A stretch of 30,875 bases of DNA from an uncultured Bacteroidaceae bacterium (GTDB taxonomy: Bacteria; Bacteroidota; Bacteroidia; Bacteroidales; Bacteroidaceae), in NCBI GenBank assembly GCA_934394435.1, contig CAKRRN010000029.1:1-30875 (forward strand), in the 5' to 3' direction. The notes under the pieces were generated by a model. That model made no database searches. It was not told where the DNA came from and saw only the letters and a list, made by a program, of their open reading frames with translations. This document shows, piece after piece, positions 16,428 to 24,957 of this stretch (the first letter of the stretch is position 1; each line of letters starts with the position of its first letter). The position numbers and the translations under genes are program-made.

Positions 16428-19400
16428 TTATCTGACTGGTTCTATCACAAAGGTATAGCTATAAGACTTGGCGCTCAGTTCATATTGTGGTAAAGGACCA
16501 GGTCCACAGCTTGCATTGCCCAAACCACGCATAGCGGCGTCGAGATGCAGTACGACCTCAGGGCGGTAAATGTTCTTTAGCTCATGGTAGTACTTTACCT
16601 GCCAGAGTTCTTCGTCAGAATAGTGTTGTGCGCTGAAGCCTAATTCTCCATCCAGAAGTCGCACCCGTATACCCTGCCCCTTCTGGTCAGTAAGTGTCAG
16701 CCAGTTTACGCCCCAACGCTCACCCATTGACTGTGGTTTGATATACTTCTCACACATCCCCTTAACGGTATTCTGATAGCGACCGACAAAAGCGGCATCG
16801 TGTCTGTCGGGATAATTCTCCATCGGGCCACGTCCAAGCCACTCTACCTGTTCCAGACTGGGATCCAGAACAGCCTGCAAGCCAAGTCGTGAGAAATCTT
16901 GATTCTGGGTGTTACCCATGCTGCATTCCACTTCGATGTGTCCGTTAGGTGTAATTCGATAAGAAGTTTGTACGGGTACCTGTGTACGAGCATTACGCCC
17001 AGCAGTTACCATCTGATTCACACAAACCACCACGGTATCGCCCTTCTGCACCTTGCCCAGTTGTACCTCCTTGGTCTGAATGGCAGTCTGTAGGTTGGCA
17101 CGACGGTCGTTGCTAATACTGCGATAACCATTGAACAGGAAATTTCCACCCAAAGCACGTTCCTGTGGAGCCAGCATCTGCTTGCCTGCATAAGTGAGTT
17201 GTACAAGTGCTCCACTTTGCTTACTGAACGATATAGAGAAGTCCTTGCCACGCACGATAAGCGTTCCGTTCTGTTCCTCTGTTGCAAGAGGATCTGTGGC
17301 ATCAGACTTCATGCTTTCTGTTACGGGTGTTCCACCCAGGGCAATTTGCTCAGATGCCACTTCATGACCAGCCTTTGCCCATGTAGCATCTTGGCGCAGA
17401 CGAAGCGAGAGGTTGAGGTGATACATACCAGGAGCATCAGACTTGCTGACTGGCATTTCCACAAATGCGCTGTCACCTGCGGCTATGGTGGGTAGACTGA
17501 CAATACCTGACTGTATGGACTGCCCATCGCGCAGCAACGAGTAATGCAGTTGGAATCCATCAAGAGAAAGGAAAGCATAACGATTGCGTATGCGTAATTT
17601 TCCATTAGGCATCTGCTTGAAGTCTACATACTGATATACTTTCTTTACCTGTTCGAGTTTGGGCGTAACCTGTCGGTCAGCTGTAATAATACCATTGCAG
17701 CAGAAATCGTTATCGTTGGGATAGTCACCAAATCCACCGCCATAATACATATTTGTGGCTGGTTCACCCCATTTGCAGAGTCCCTGGTCTACCCAGTCCC
17801 AAATGCAACCACCTATCATACGCTGGCTCTCAAACTCGATATAGTCCCAATACTCCTTGAGATTGCCAATGGCATTGCCCATGGCATGGGCATACTCGCA
17901 AAGGAAATAAGGGCGTCCCTGCTTGCTCGCATCTTTGTCGAAGCGTATCATATTAGACACACTGGGATACATATGGCTGTCCATGTCAGCAACTTCGTTC
18001 ATACCCTCATAGTGTATCATACGGTTATCCAGAGCATTTATCGCTTTCTTAGAGGCCACAAAGTTATCGCCACCACCGCTCTCATTGCCCATACTCCAGA
18101 AGATAACGCTGGGATGATTACGGTCACGCAATACCATACGAACCTCGCGATCCACGTACTGTGCCTGCCATGAAGGAGTGCGGCTCAGACGATGATTGGC
18201 ATGACACTCCACGTCTGCCTCATCCATGAGGTAGAGACCATAGTAATCGCACAAAGCATAGAGACGAGGGTCATTGGGATAGTGGCTCGTACGAATGGTA
18301 TTGAGGTTATACTGCTTCATGAGCAATACGTCTCTCATCATACTCTCTAAGGGCACAGCCTTGCCGTGGATGGGGTCTGTATCATGACGGTCAGCTCCCT
18401 TGAAGAGCACACGACTGTTGTTGATGAAGACACGTCCGTTGCGATTCTCTATCTTTCTGAAACCGAACTTCTGAGTACTGATGTCACCATTGACAGTCAC
18501 GTTTACAGTATACAAATTGGGAGTTTCGGCTGTCCACAGAAGTGGATTGTCCACATCCATTGCAAGCTGTAGCGAAGCGGTATCACCCTTAGCCAAAGGT
18601 TCCGTACGTCCAACGATGGCTGTCTGTACCAACTTGCCGTCAGGACCGATGAGCGCAACATCTGCCTTGATCTGACCAGACTTCTTGGCTGCATTGACCA
18701 CCTTGAGCTGGACATTCATACGCGCATGGCGCAAATCATTACTCAACTGGCTGGTAAGATACACGTCCTGTGTATGCAGTTTCTGACGTGCCTCCAGATA
18801 GACCTCGCGATGAATGCCACTCATACGGAACATATCCTGGTCCTCAATGTAGGAACCGTCTGACCAGCGATACACTTCCACGCAAACCAGATTCTGTCTG
18901 CCAGGCTTCAGATAACGTGTGACATTGAACTCACTATCGTTGTTGGGTCCTTGTGTATACCCCACTTTCTTACCATTCACCCACACGTAGGCAGCACTAT
19001 ACACCCCATTGAAGTGAAGATAAATCTCTCTTCCATCCCATGCAGCAGGCACCTCTACCGTACGGCGGTAGCTACCCACAGCATTGGGTTCGTTGAGTAT
19101 GGTAAAGCCATCCTGCCCCTGAATGAAAGGAGGAAGATTGCGGAAAGGATAGGTTACATTAGTATAGATAGGCGTGCCATACCCTTGCATTTCCCAGCAG
19201 GAAGGAACAGGTATCTGCTTCCAGTCCTTGTCGTTGAACGCAGGCTTATAGAAGTCTATCGGCCGATCCTCTGGTTTGGCAGACCAATGGAATTGCCATT
19301 GTCCGTTGAGTGACAGGCGCAGACTGCTATGCGGAGCAAGCCAAGGCTTCTGATAAGCCTCATCGGCTTTCATCTCACGCTCGTTGGCATAGAGCAACAT

Positions 19401-19985
19401 GGTAGCTCTGCCTGGCTCTTTGTTAATGCCAAAGATAGTCTCGTTCTCCCAGTCATTCTTGCTTTTTCCCAAGTTAGACTGCACACTAATCTTCAGATTC
19501 GTCTTCACCAGTCTCCAGCGTACAGACTCATCCGTCTCATTAGCCTTCACCTGCCACACATGTCCACCTGGCTGACAATTGTCATTGTATCCAAGCATTA
19601 GACCACCTGCAGCACTGGTCAGAGTGTATGTATCCTCAGCCACTTGCTTCAGTTTCCATTGTTGATTGGCATTATCAGGATTAACATCCCAAGGGCAGAC
19701 TTCTCCAGGATTCTGTCCATTGTTGCCATTGTCCAAAGCCATCTGTGTCTGCGGATTAACCAACACAAAGTAGCCATCACGACCAGAGGGTTTGATATTC
19801 CAAACCTGGTTGCCCGACTTCTTGTTGACCGGGCTAAAGGTCATCATACCACCCGTACACTCCAAGGCCAGTCCGTCACTAATCTCCAAACGGTACCCTT
19901 GAGTAGGCTGGAAGTCCTGAGCCGCTGCTGACATCCATGGTACGAATATGCAAAGCAGCATCAGAACTGTTTTGAGTTCTCTCAT
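16428..19985 (-). CDS. Secreted GH2 beta-galactosidase with N-terminal ricin-type domain
   Basis: A 1185-residue exported LacZ-like glycosidase. A signal peptide (residues 1-22, ending SAAAQ) is followed by a ricin-B-like lectin domain (about 25-162, with repeated QxW motifs such as NQVWNI, NQQWKL). Next come the GH2 sugar-binding jelly roll (about 215-400), an immunoglobulin-like domain, and the TIM barrel with the acid/base E635 in FWSMGNES and the nucleophile E697 in FLCEYAHAMGN. The C-terminal Bgal_small_N-type domain contains GKDFSISFSK. It likely removes terminal beta-galactose from glycans in the periplasm or at the surface; exact linkage is unknown. The lectin domain may anchor it to galactose-containing substrate (inference). 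It is monocistronic, divergent from the ABM gene, and ends in TAA. Confidence 0.95.
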   Translation of the reverse strand: MRELKTVLMLLCIFVPWMSAAAQDFQPTQGYRLEISDGLALECTGGMMTFSPVNKKSGNQVWNIKPSGRDGYFVLVNPQTQMALDNGNNGQNPGEVCPWDVNPDNANQQWKLKQVAEDTYTLTSAAGGLMLGYNDNCQPGGHVWQVKANETDESVRWRLVKTNLKISVQSNLGKSKNDWENETIFGINKEPGRATMLLYANEREMKADEAYQKPWLAPHSSLRLSLNGQWQFHWSAKPEDRPIDFYKPAFNDKDWKQIPVPSCWEMQGYGTPIYTNVTYPFRNLPPFIQGQDGFTILNEPNAVGSYRRTVEVPAAWDGREIYLHFNGVYSAAYVWVNGKKVGYTQGPNNDSEFNVTRYLKPGRQNLVCVEVYRWSDGSYIEDQDMFRMSGIHREVYLEARQKLHTQDVYLTSQLSNDLRHARMNVQLKVVNAAKKSGQIKADVALIGPDGKLVQTAIVGRTEPLAKGDTASLQLAMDVDNPLLWTAETPNLYTVNVTVNGDISTQKFGFRKIENRNGRVFINNSRVLFKGADRHDTDPIHGKAVPLESMMRDVLLMKQYNLNTIRTSHYPNDPRLYALCDYYGLYLMDEADVECHANHRLSRTPSWQAQYVDREVRMVLRDRNHPSVIFWSMGNESGGGDNFVASKKAINALDNRMIHYEGMNEVADMDSHMYPSVSNMIRFDKDASKQGRPYFLCEYAHAMGNAIGNLKEYWDYIEFESQRMIGGCIWDWVDQGLCKWGEPATNMYYGGGFGDYPNDNDFCCNGIITADRQVTPKLEQVKKVYQYVDFKQMPNGKLRIRNRYAFLSLDGFQLHYSLLRDGQSIQSGIVSLPTIAAGDSAFVEMPVSKSDAPGMYHLNLSLRLRQDATWAKAGHEVASEQIALGGTPVTESMKSDATDPLATEEQNGTLIVRGKDFSISFSKQSGALVQLTYAGKQMLAPQERALGGNFLFNGYRSISNDRRANLQTAIQTKEVQLGKVQKGDTVVVCVNQMVTAGRNARTQVPVQTSYRITPNGHIEVECSMGNTQNQDFSRLGLQAVLDPSLEQVEWLGRGPMENYPDRHDAAFVGRYQNTVKGMCEKYIKPQSMGERWGVNWLTLTDQKGQGIRVRLLDGELGFSAQHYSDEELWQVKYYHELKNIYRPEVVLHLDAAMRGLGNASCGPGPLPQYELSAKSYSYTFVIEPVR

Positions 19986-20028
19986 AATAACAATTTATTT
20001 TTATAGTGAATAAAGTATAATTCTAAGA

Positions 20029-20036
20029 CAAAGGTA
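20029..20036 (-). promoter_or_regulatory. Candidate -7 box of the GH2 gene
   Basis: On the minus strand this reads TACCTTTG, an exact TAnnTTTG match, 43 bp upstream of the GH2 start codon. A TTTG lies 12 bp further upstream (20049-20052), closer than usual for a -33 element. Confidence 0.45.
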
Positions 20037-20058
20037 ATGATTTCTATTCAAAATTTGC

Positions 20059-20066
20059 TAACTTTG
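20059..20066 (+). promoter_or_regulatory. Candidate -7 box of the ABM monooxygenase gene
   Basis: TAACTTTG matches TAnnTTTG and lies 72 bp before the start codon at 20139. It is 22 bp from the opposing -7 box of the GH2 gene, so the two promoters would overlap. Confidence 0.45.
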
Positions 20067-20138
20067 CTCATGGAAAAGATAAAGAAGATAAAGAACAAGT
20101 AACCTTAATAAAAAAAATTTAGAAAGGAGAAAAGTATT

Positions 20139-20417
20139 ATGATTAGAGTAAATTGTTTTTTCCAAGCTAAAGAGGGAGAATACAAGCGTGGATTGGAAGC
20201 TGCTATTGCATTGGTAGCCAAGTCTCAGTCACACAATGGATGCATCTCGTATGATGCCTTTGAGAGTGCGACAAGACCTGACGTGTTTGCCATCATAGAA
20301 ACCTGGGAGAGTCAGGCTGTATTGGATGCGCACATGGCCACTCCCGAATTCAAAGAATACGTAGGCATCATGCAGGAATGCGGTGAGCTGAAGGTAGAAA
20401 TCATGGAGAAGAAGTAA
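20139..20417 (+). CDS. Antibiotic biosynthesis monooxygenase (ABM) domain protein
   Basis: A 92-residue single-domain protein of the ABM/YgiN fold, a dimeric ferredoxin-like family whose members oxidise quinols or small aromatic compounds, often without cofactor. The pattern is typical: an initial strand MIRVNCFFQAKEGE, the SQSHNGCISYDAFES turn, IETWESQAVLDAH and the MATPEFKEY helix with the conserved histidine. A purine-rich ribosome-binding site (AAAGGAG, about 20123-20129) precedes the ATG, notable because many Bacteroidetes genes lack one. The end of the gene is part of an intrinsic terminator, so it is mainly a single-gene transcript. Its substrate is unknown. Confidence 0.88.
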   Translation: MIRVNCFFQAKEGEYKRGLEAAIALVAKSQSHNGCISYDAFESATRPDVFAIIETWESQAVLDAHMATPEFKEYVGIMQECGELKVEIMEKK

Positions 20418-20434
20418 TTTCTTCTCCTTTTTTT
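20405..20434 (+). terminator. Intrinsic terminator overlapping the ABM stop codon
   Basis: GGAGAAGAA (20405-20413) pairs perfectly with TTCTTCTCC (20419-20427). The 5-nt loop GTAAT contains the TAA stop (20415-20417), and seven T follow. The last codons of the gene thus form the left arm. Confidence 0.85.
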
Positions 20435-20457
20435 GTTTGCAAAGAGTTGACAGAGAC

Positions 20458-21537
20458 ATGCGTCTCATGGAGCAAAACAGGATGACAATGGACAACGAAC
20501 AAGGCACTTTGCCTCAAAGCCCTAATGGCATGGGCAAGAAAAAGAAGTGGTTTTATGCCATAGGAGGTACGGCTATTGTTGCCACCATGGCCGCATGCAT
20601 CACACTTGGAGGACTAATTCTTCCGCGTAGTCAATGGACAGCAGACAAAGAGGGCTACCTCTACATCGACCAAGATGACACGACCGATTCTGTAAAGGTA
20701 AAGAGCAAACTGGGGTGGAGAATGAGTCTCTGCTCCACTTTGCTTCATTATCATGTACGGACAGGACGATACGCCACAAAGGATGTAAACGCGCTTACCC
20801 TCTTTCGTCATCTGAGAAACGGGCAACAAGAACCCGTGATGCTCACCATACCCTGTGTACGTACTCTCGACAGAATGGCACAGTATCTGGGCACACACCT
20901 GATGATGAACAGCCAACAAGCCTTGGAATACATGAGCGACAGTAGCAAGACTGCCAAGCTGGGATACACCAAGGAGCAGTTGCCAGCACTCTTCGTGCCA
21001 AACACTTACGAGATATATTGGGACACGAGTATAGATGCCTTCATGCATCGCATGCAACAAGAGCACGATCGCTTCTGGAAAGGAGAACGCACACAGAAAG
21101 CAAAGGAAGACCATCTCACACCCATTGAAGTGTGCACACTGGCGAGTATTGTAGACGAAGAAACAGCCAACAAGGCTGAGAAACCCGACATTGCAGCCAT
21201 GTACATCAATCGTCTGCAAGTGGGAATGCCGTTACAGGCAGACCCAACGGTGAAGTTCGCTGTTGGAGACTTCTCACTCCGTCGCATTTATCACGAACAT
21301 CTCAAGGTGCAAAGTCCCTACAACACCTATCTAAACACAGGACTGCCCCCAGGGCCCATACGTGTAGCAAGCATTGACGGAATAGAGGCTGTACTCAACC
21401 ACAGCAAACATCCCTACCTGTATATGTGTGCTAAAGAAGACTTCTCTGGCACTCACCGCTTTGCCACCACCTACAAGGAACATCAGCAAAACGCGCGTCG
21501 CTATGCTGAGGCACTCAACCAAAGGGGAATTCGCTAA
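20458..21537 (+). CDS. mltG: Endolytic transglycosylase MltG
   Basis: Inner-membrane lytic transglycosylase that cuts nascent peptidoglycan and sets glycan strand length. From 20458 the product is 359 residues: a short cytosolic N-terminus, one membrane segment (FYAIGGTAIVATMAACITLG), a LysM-like region, and the YceG catalytic domain. The catalytic motif is ASIVDEET with the invariant Glu at residue 235, followed by MYINRLQVGMPLQADPTVKFA and LPPGPIRVASIDGIEAVLNH. The start is uncertain: ATG codons at 20458, 20467, 20482 and 20488 and a TTG at 20437 are in frame. The TTG lies right after the ABM terminator T-run and is least likely. No clear promoter was found, so expression may rely on readthrough. 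DUF5009 follows by 83 bp. Confidence 0.93.
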   Translation: MRLMEQNRMTMDNEQGTLPQSPNGMGKKKKWFYAIGGTAIVATMAACITLGGLILPRSQWTADKEGYLYIDQDDTTDSVKVKSKLGWRMSLCSTLLHYHVRTGRYATKDVNALTLFRHLRNGQQEPVMLTIPCVRTLDRMAQYLGTHLMMNSQQALEYMSDSSKTAKLGYTKEQLPALFVPNTYEIYWDTSIDAFMHRMQQEHDRFWKGERTQKAKEDHLTPIEVCTLASIVDEETANKAEKPDIAAMYINRLQVGMPLQADPTVKFAVGDFSLRRIYHEHLKVQSPYNTYLNTGLPPGPIRVASIDGIEAVLNHSKHPYLYMCAKEDFSGTHRFATTYKEHQQNARRYAEALNQRGIR

Positions 21538-21620
21538 AGCTAAAACTTCCTATAACTAATTAAATCCACATTGTAAAACCGTTATTCGCGCAAGCGAAAC
21601 ACAAGAAGCAGAAAAAGAAA

Positions 21621-22745
21621 ATGGAGACAAAAGCAACTAAACCACAAAGGCTTGAATCCTTAGATGCTCTGAGGGGCTTCGATATGCTCTTTATCATGGG
21701 AGGAGCAGCAGTAATATCTGCTATTGCAGGGTTCTTTCCAGACAGTTCTGCCTGGCAAACCATAGCAGAGCAGATGACCCATGCCAGCTGGGACGGTCTG
21801 CGACACCACGACACCATATTCCCACTCTTTCTATTCATAGCAGGAGTATCTTTCCCCTATTCTCTGGAGAAACAGCAAGAGAAAGGCATGAGCCACGCTG
21901 CCATCATACGTAAGGTCATTAAACGAGGATTCATGCTGATGGCTCTGGGATGGGTGTGCAATGGAATACTAAAGCTTCAGTTTGCCGAACTACGCTTCTG
22001 GAGCGTTTTGGCACGTATTGGTATGGCATGGATGTGTGGAGCACTCATCTACATGCATGTACACAACGTGAAGCGTATAATAATGATTATACTGGGACTA
22101 TTGGTTGGCTATAGCCTCATATCCAGCCTCGTTGTAGCTCCAGACATGCCAGGAGCTGACGCGCTAACACGCGAAGGAAACATAGCTTGCTACATCGACC
22201 GTACACTCTTTGGTGCCCATTGCTATCGTCCAGACTACGACCCAGAGGGACTTTTCTCAACTATCCCTGCCATCGGTACAGCCTTGTTGGGCATGCTGAG
22301 CGGACATTGGATAAAGACAGACCGAAAAGGACTGACAGGCACACGCAAGGCGTTGGGCATGTGTATAGCTGGCATCATACTGGGCATCATTGGTTATCTG
22401 TGGAGTTTCTGGACTCCAATCAACAAGGCTCTCTGGTCCAGTTCATTTGTATGTGCGGTGGCTTGCTATTCGCTCTTGATGCTTGCACTCTTCTACTATA
22501 TAATAGATGTACGCAAATGGCGCGGATGGGACTTCTTCTTCGTAGTCATCGGCATGAATTCCATTGCCATCTACATGCTGCCACGCTTTGTCAACTTCGA
22601 CTTCATGCGCGACCGCCTATTAGGTGGAGTCATCGGACTCTTGCCCGAAGCATACTATCCTGTGGTAGAACCCACCACATACATCATCACATGGTGGATA
22701 TTCCTATATATCATGTACCGCTACAAGATTTTCTTGAAAGTCTAA
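21621..22745 (+). CDS. DUF5009 membrane protein (NagX/HGSNAT-like acyltransferase)
   Basis: A 374-residue polytopic membrane protein with about ten hydrophobic segments. The N-terminus RLESLDALRGFDMLFIMGG is the hallmark of the DUF1624/DUF5009 group, related to heparan-alpha-glucosaminide N-acetyltransferase and bacterial NagX. A conserved histidine-containing stretch, GLRHHDTIFPLFLFIAG, follows at about residues 58-74. Members are thought to move acetyl or other acyl groups across the membrane to amino sugars, or to take part in GlcNAc handling; neither can be decided here. Placement after mltG fits a cell-wall amino-sugar role (inference). A small hairpin (TTCGC-GCAA-GCGAA, 21585-21598) lies before the gene, and a strong terminator lies 32 bp after it. 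Confidence 0.88.
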   Translation: METKATKPQRLESLDALRGFDMLFIMGGAAVISAIAGFFPDSSAWQTIAEQMTHASWDGLRHHDTIFPLFLFIAGVSFPYSLEKQQEKGMSHAAIIRKVIKRGFMLMALGWVCNGILKLQFAELRFWSVLARIGMAWMCGALIYMHVHNVKRIIMIILGLLVGYSLISSLVVAPDMPGADALTREGNIACYIDRTLFGAHCYRPDYDPEGLFSTIPAIGTALLGMLSGHWIKTDRKGLTGTRKALGMCIAGIILGIIGYLWSFWTPINKALWSSSFVCAVACYSLLMLALFYYIIDVRKWRGWDFFFVVIGMNSIAIYMLPRFVNFDFMRDRLLGGVIGLLPEAYYPVVEPTTYIITWWIFLYIMYRYKIFLKV

Positions 22746-22777
22746 GCAGCAAAGGATTTCTTGACAATATCAACATC

Positions 22778-22812
22778 CAAAAGCCTAAGGTAGTCCCAAC
22801 CTTAGGCTTTTG
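22778..22812 (+). terminator. Intrinsic terminator after DUF5009 gene
   Basis: CAAAAGCCTAAGGT (22778-22791) and ACCTTAGGCTTTTG (22799-22812) form a perfect 14-bp stem with a 7-nt loop. The right arm ends in TTTT. The symmetry would allow function on both strands. Confidence 0.85.
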
Positions 22813-22925
22813 TTGTAATCAAAGGTTTATATGAATCGGAGTCTAATGATTGACTTAGGTAAAAAAAAGAAAACGTGGATGAATTTTAAAGATTACAAAA
22901 ACAGCCCGAATTGGAGTGTTTACAT

Positions 22926-23013
22926 GAAGTCAACTTCATCGCCCGATGAAGTCGGCTTCGTTGGCAAAGTAAGTTGACTTCTTAGGCTTACGAAGTCGGG
23001 TTCACACATGCCT
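22926..23013. repeat. Four-unit array with exact 22-bp period (array B)
   Basis: Units start at 22926 (GAAGTCAACTTC), 22948 (GAAGTCGGCTTC), 22970 (TAAGTTGACTTC) and 22992 (GAAGTCGGGTTC), exactly 22 bp apart. Each 12-bp core is a near palindrome (GAAGT..ACTTC type). The 10 bp between cores vary. Confidence 0.8.
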
Positions 23014-23208
23014 CCTCTACTCTCACAGTAAGTTCCAGACAAAAAGCTCAGCTAATTTTCCCAGTTGAAGAAAAAAAATTATCCAACTAAAAAAGAAAGG
23101 ACTATTGTAATTGTCCCCTATTGCAGTTTCACAAATTTGGTAATATCTATCTTTACAGTATAGAAAATCAAAAAAGAGAGTCTGCAAAATCAAGAAAAAA
23201 CAGCATCC

Positions 23209-23274
23209 TAGGATACTTGGCAAAGTAATATAGGATACTTGGCAAAGTATCTTAGGATACTATTTTAAGAGGTC
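23209..23274. repeat. Three-unit array with exact 22-bp period (array C)
   Basis: TAGGATACTTGGCAAAGTA occurs at 23209 and 23231, and a third unit starting TAGGATACT at 23253 diverges after 9 bp. Each full unit contains the dyad TACTT..AAGTA. It shares TTGGCAAAGTAA with array B (22961) and a 17-bp stretch (15 matches) with array A at 11787. Confidence 0.8.
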
Positions 23275-23390
23275 TATCGGGGGTGAATCGTAAAGTCCCC
23301 TTGGTTTATCGGGTGAGCCTGTCCATCCGTTTCTCAAATAAATTAACATGCGGTCTGATTTTAGCAAGAAAAAAAACTCGTATCACGAAA

Positions 23391-23426
23391 ACAAGCCTTG
23401 GACAAGAACTTATGTCCAAGGCTTGT
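23391..23426 (-). terminator. Intrinsic terminator of the TPR gene
   Basis: ACAAGCCTTGGAC (23391-23403) and GTCCAAGGCTTGT (23414-23426) form a perfect 13-bp stem with a 10-nt loop. On the minus strand the stem is followed by TTTC. It lies 48 bp past the TPR stop codon. Confidence 0.8.
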
Positions 23427-23474
23427 ATCCTTATAGATTTATTCTAAACCTTCTGTGTTCTATTTGCCAACGGT

Positions 23475-24893
23475 TTATTTGGCACCACTGGTCCAGAAAG
23501 CCTCTTCCGCTTTCTGCTTCTTCACGAAGTCATCATATGCCTTACGTGCACGTTCGTTTGCAGCCTGGTTAGCCTGCACCTTTTGTATGTTCTGCTTCAG
23601 ACGGTCTGCGCTACCGCTTACGGTAATATCCTCTGCACTTGCCATTGTACAATACTCAATAGCCTTTCCATACTGTCCGAGAACTGTATACACATTGGCT
23701 TCCTTCAAGTAAGCCTTTCCCTTGAGATCGGGATTATAACCGATAGCTTTCTCAGCATAAGTAAGTGCACCTGTGTACTGCTTGCTCTTGGTCAATCCGT
23801 TAGCAATATTCAGACAGATGGCGCCACGCTTCGCATCGCTTGAGCAGAGTTCCAGAGACTTATTGTAGTACTCAAGCATCTTCTCTGCCTGTCCGTCCTT
23901 CTGCGCTTTTTGTGCCAAACCAATAGCACTGGTGAAGGTGGGTTCTATGGCATACGCAGCCTCTGCATACTTATAATAGATATCGCTATCATCGCAGTCG
24001 TTTTGTGCCATCAGCGTCAGAGCACTATTGAGTTTGTTGATGTCGCCCTTGTAGCTATCCAGCTTCTTGGTATAAATGGCCACAATCTGTGCTGTATCAG
24101 CAGCACCGCTTGCGCTGAAGGTCTGCTCAATAAGAGCGAGAGGGCCATCGTACTTAGCCAACAGCTTAGAAGCCTTATCCGTATCGCCAGCTGCCTTAGC
24201 CTCCTTGGCCAGTTGCAACATCTTCTCACATGCATCCTTGCTGTCCAAATAGTCCTGCAGGTATTGCTCGCGCAAGGCATTTGGTGCAGTCTTATACATA
24301 GCGTCGCTCACCAAGAAGAAGTTCTGGAGCACAGATCCTTCTATCTCACGTCCACCCTTCTCGTTAATCATCTTGATGGCGTTGCTGTAGTTCTCATAAG
24401 ACTTATTAAGCGTGTAGCCCGACCCCTGTATGGTAGGAGCGGTCCAGTTGTAATAATCAGCCTTCAAGGCGAGCACGTCACCCAGCGTTGATTTGGTCTT
24501 TGCAAAGGTGTTCAATACGTCTAAGTTCTTCTGTCTGGCATCAAACAGTTCCATCATGCCTTTGAAGTATTCCAACTTCTTGGCCTGATCCTGCTCGCTT
24601 ACGATAAGCTGATAAAACATAAACGGACCTTGGGTGTAAACACCTGTAATGGCAAATGGTGCATTCTTGATGAGCCACTGGTAATTCTGATAAGCACCCT
24701 TCCAGTCCTTATTCTGCAGACTCTGCTGGAAATATGACACGTATCCACGACCTGTCTTGATACTGTCTTCGTTGTTGTTGTTAGAATAGCCTATTCTCTC
24801 ATCCAAGGTCTTGCCTGTAAAGTCTTGTGCAAAAACAGGCGCTGTAAGCCCTGTAACCAGAGCAAAAGCAAAAACAAATTTCTTCAGTTCCAT
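23475..24893 (-). CDS. Exported tetratricopeptide-repeat protein
   Basis: A 472-residue protein with a signal peptide (MELKKFVFAFALVTGLTAPV, cleavage after FAQ) and a helical body. TPR-like helix pairs are clearest in the C-terminal half: YKYAEAAYAIEPTFTSAIGL, KMLEYYNKSLELCSSDAK, ALTYAEKAIGYNPDLKGKAY and AIEYCTMASAED. The last 40 residues are a charged coiled-coil-like tail rich in Lys, Ala and Gln. Such proteins usually act as periplasmic scaffolds; the partner is unknown. The frame is open 50 codons further upstream, but the ATG at 24893 begins a clean signal peptide and lies downstream of a good promoter, which the longer version would overlap. It is divergent from the Ca/Na antiporter gene and appears monocistronic. 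Confidence 0.88.
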   Translation of the reverse strand: MELKKFVFAFALVTGLTAPVFAQDFTGKTLDERIGYSNNNNEDSIKTGRGYVSYFQQSLQNKDWKGAYQNYQWLIKNAPFAITGVYTQGPFMFYQLIVSEQDQAKKLEYFKGMMELFDARQKNLDVLNTFAKTKSTLGDVLALKADYYNWTAPTIQGSGYTLNKSYENYSNAIKMINEKGGREIEGSVLQNFFLVSDAMYKTAPNALREQYLQDYLDSKDACEKMLQLAKEAKAAGDTDKASKLLAKYDGPLALIEQTFSASGAADTAQIVAIYTKKLDSYKGDINKLNSALTLMAQNDCDDSDIYYKYAEAAYAIEPTFTSAIGLAQKAQKDGQAEKMLEYYNKSLELCSSDAKRGAICLNIANGLTKSKQYTGALTYAEKAIGYNPDLKGKAYLKEANVYTVLGQYGKAIEYCTMASAEDITVSGSADRLKQNIQKVQANQAANERARKAYDDFVKKQKAEEAFWTSGAK

Positions 24894-24957
24894 AAATCTG
24901 TTGTGATAATTTCTGTCTGTGATTTTCTTTTGCGTTATACTTAATTTCTTTTCTTTG

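Larger units (their letters stand above)
22746..23474. other. Large intergenic region with two repeat arrays and two terminators
   Basis: This 729-bp gap lies between convergent genes. It holds the DUF5009 terminator (22778-22812), array B (22926-23013), A-rich DNA, array C (23209-23274), a stretch with TATCGGG at 23276 and again near 23308, and the TPR-gene terminator (23391-23426). No ORF with protein-like features was found. Confidence 0.7.

Noticed and set aside
20437..20457. TTG start for MltG at 20437
   Set aside because: It follows the T-run of the ABM terminator by 2 bp, leaving no leader, and ATG codons lie just downstream.
22187..22834. 215-codon ORF overlapping the DUF5009 gene
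   Set aside because: It is the alternative frame of a clear membrane protein, very rich in His and Arg, and runs through the terminator.
22926..23274. CRISPR array
   Set aside because: Cores are only about 12 bp (array B) or 19 bp with 3-bp linkers (array C), linkers are too short to be spacers, and no cas gene is nearby.
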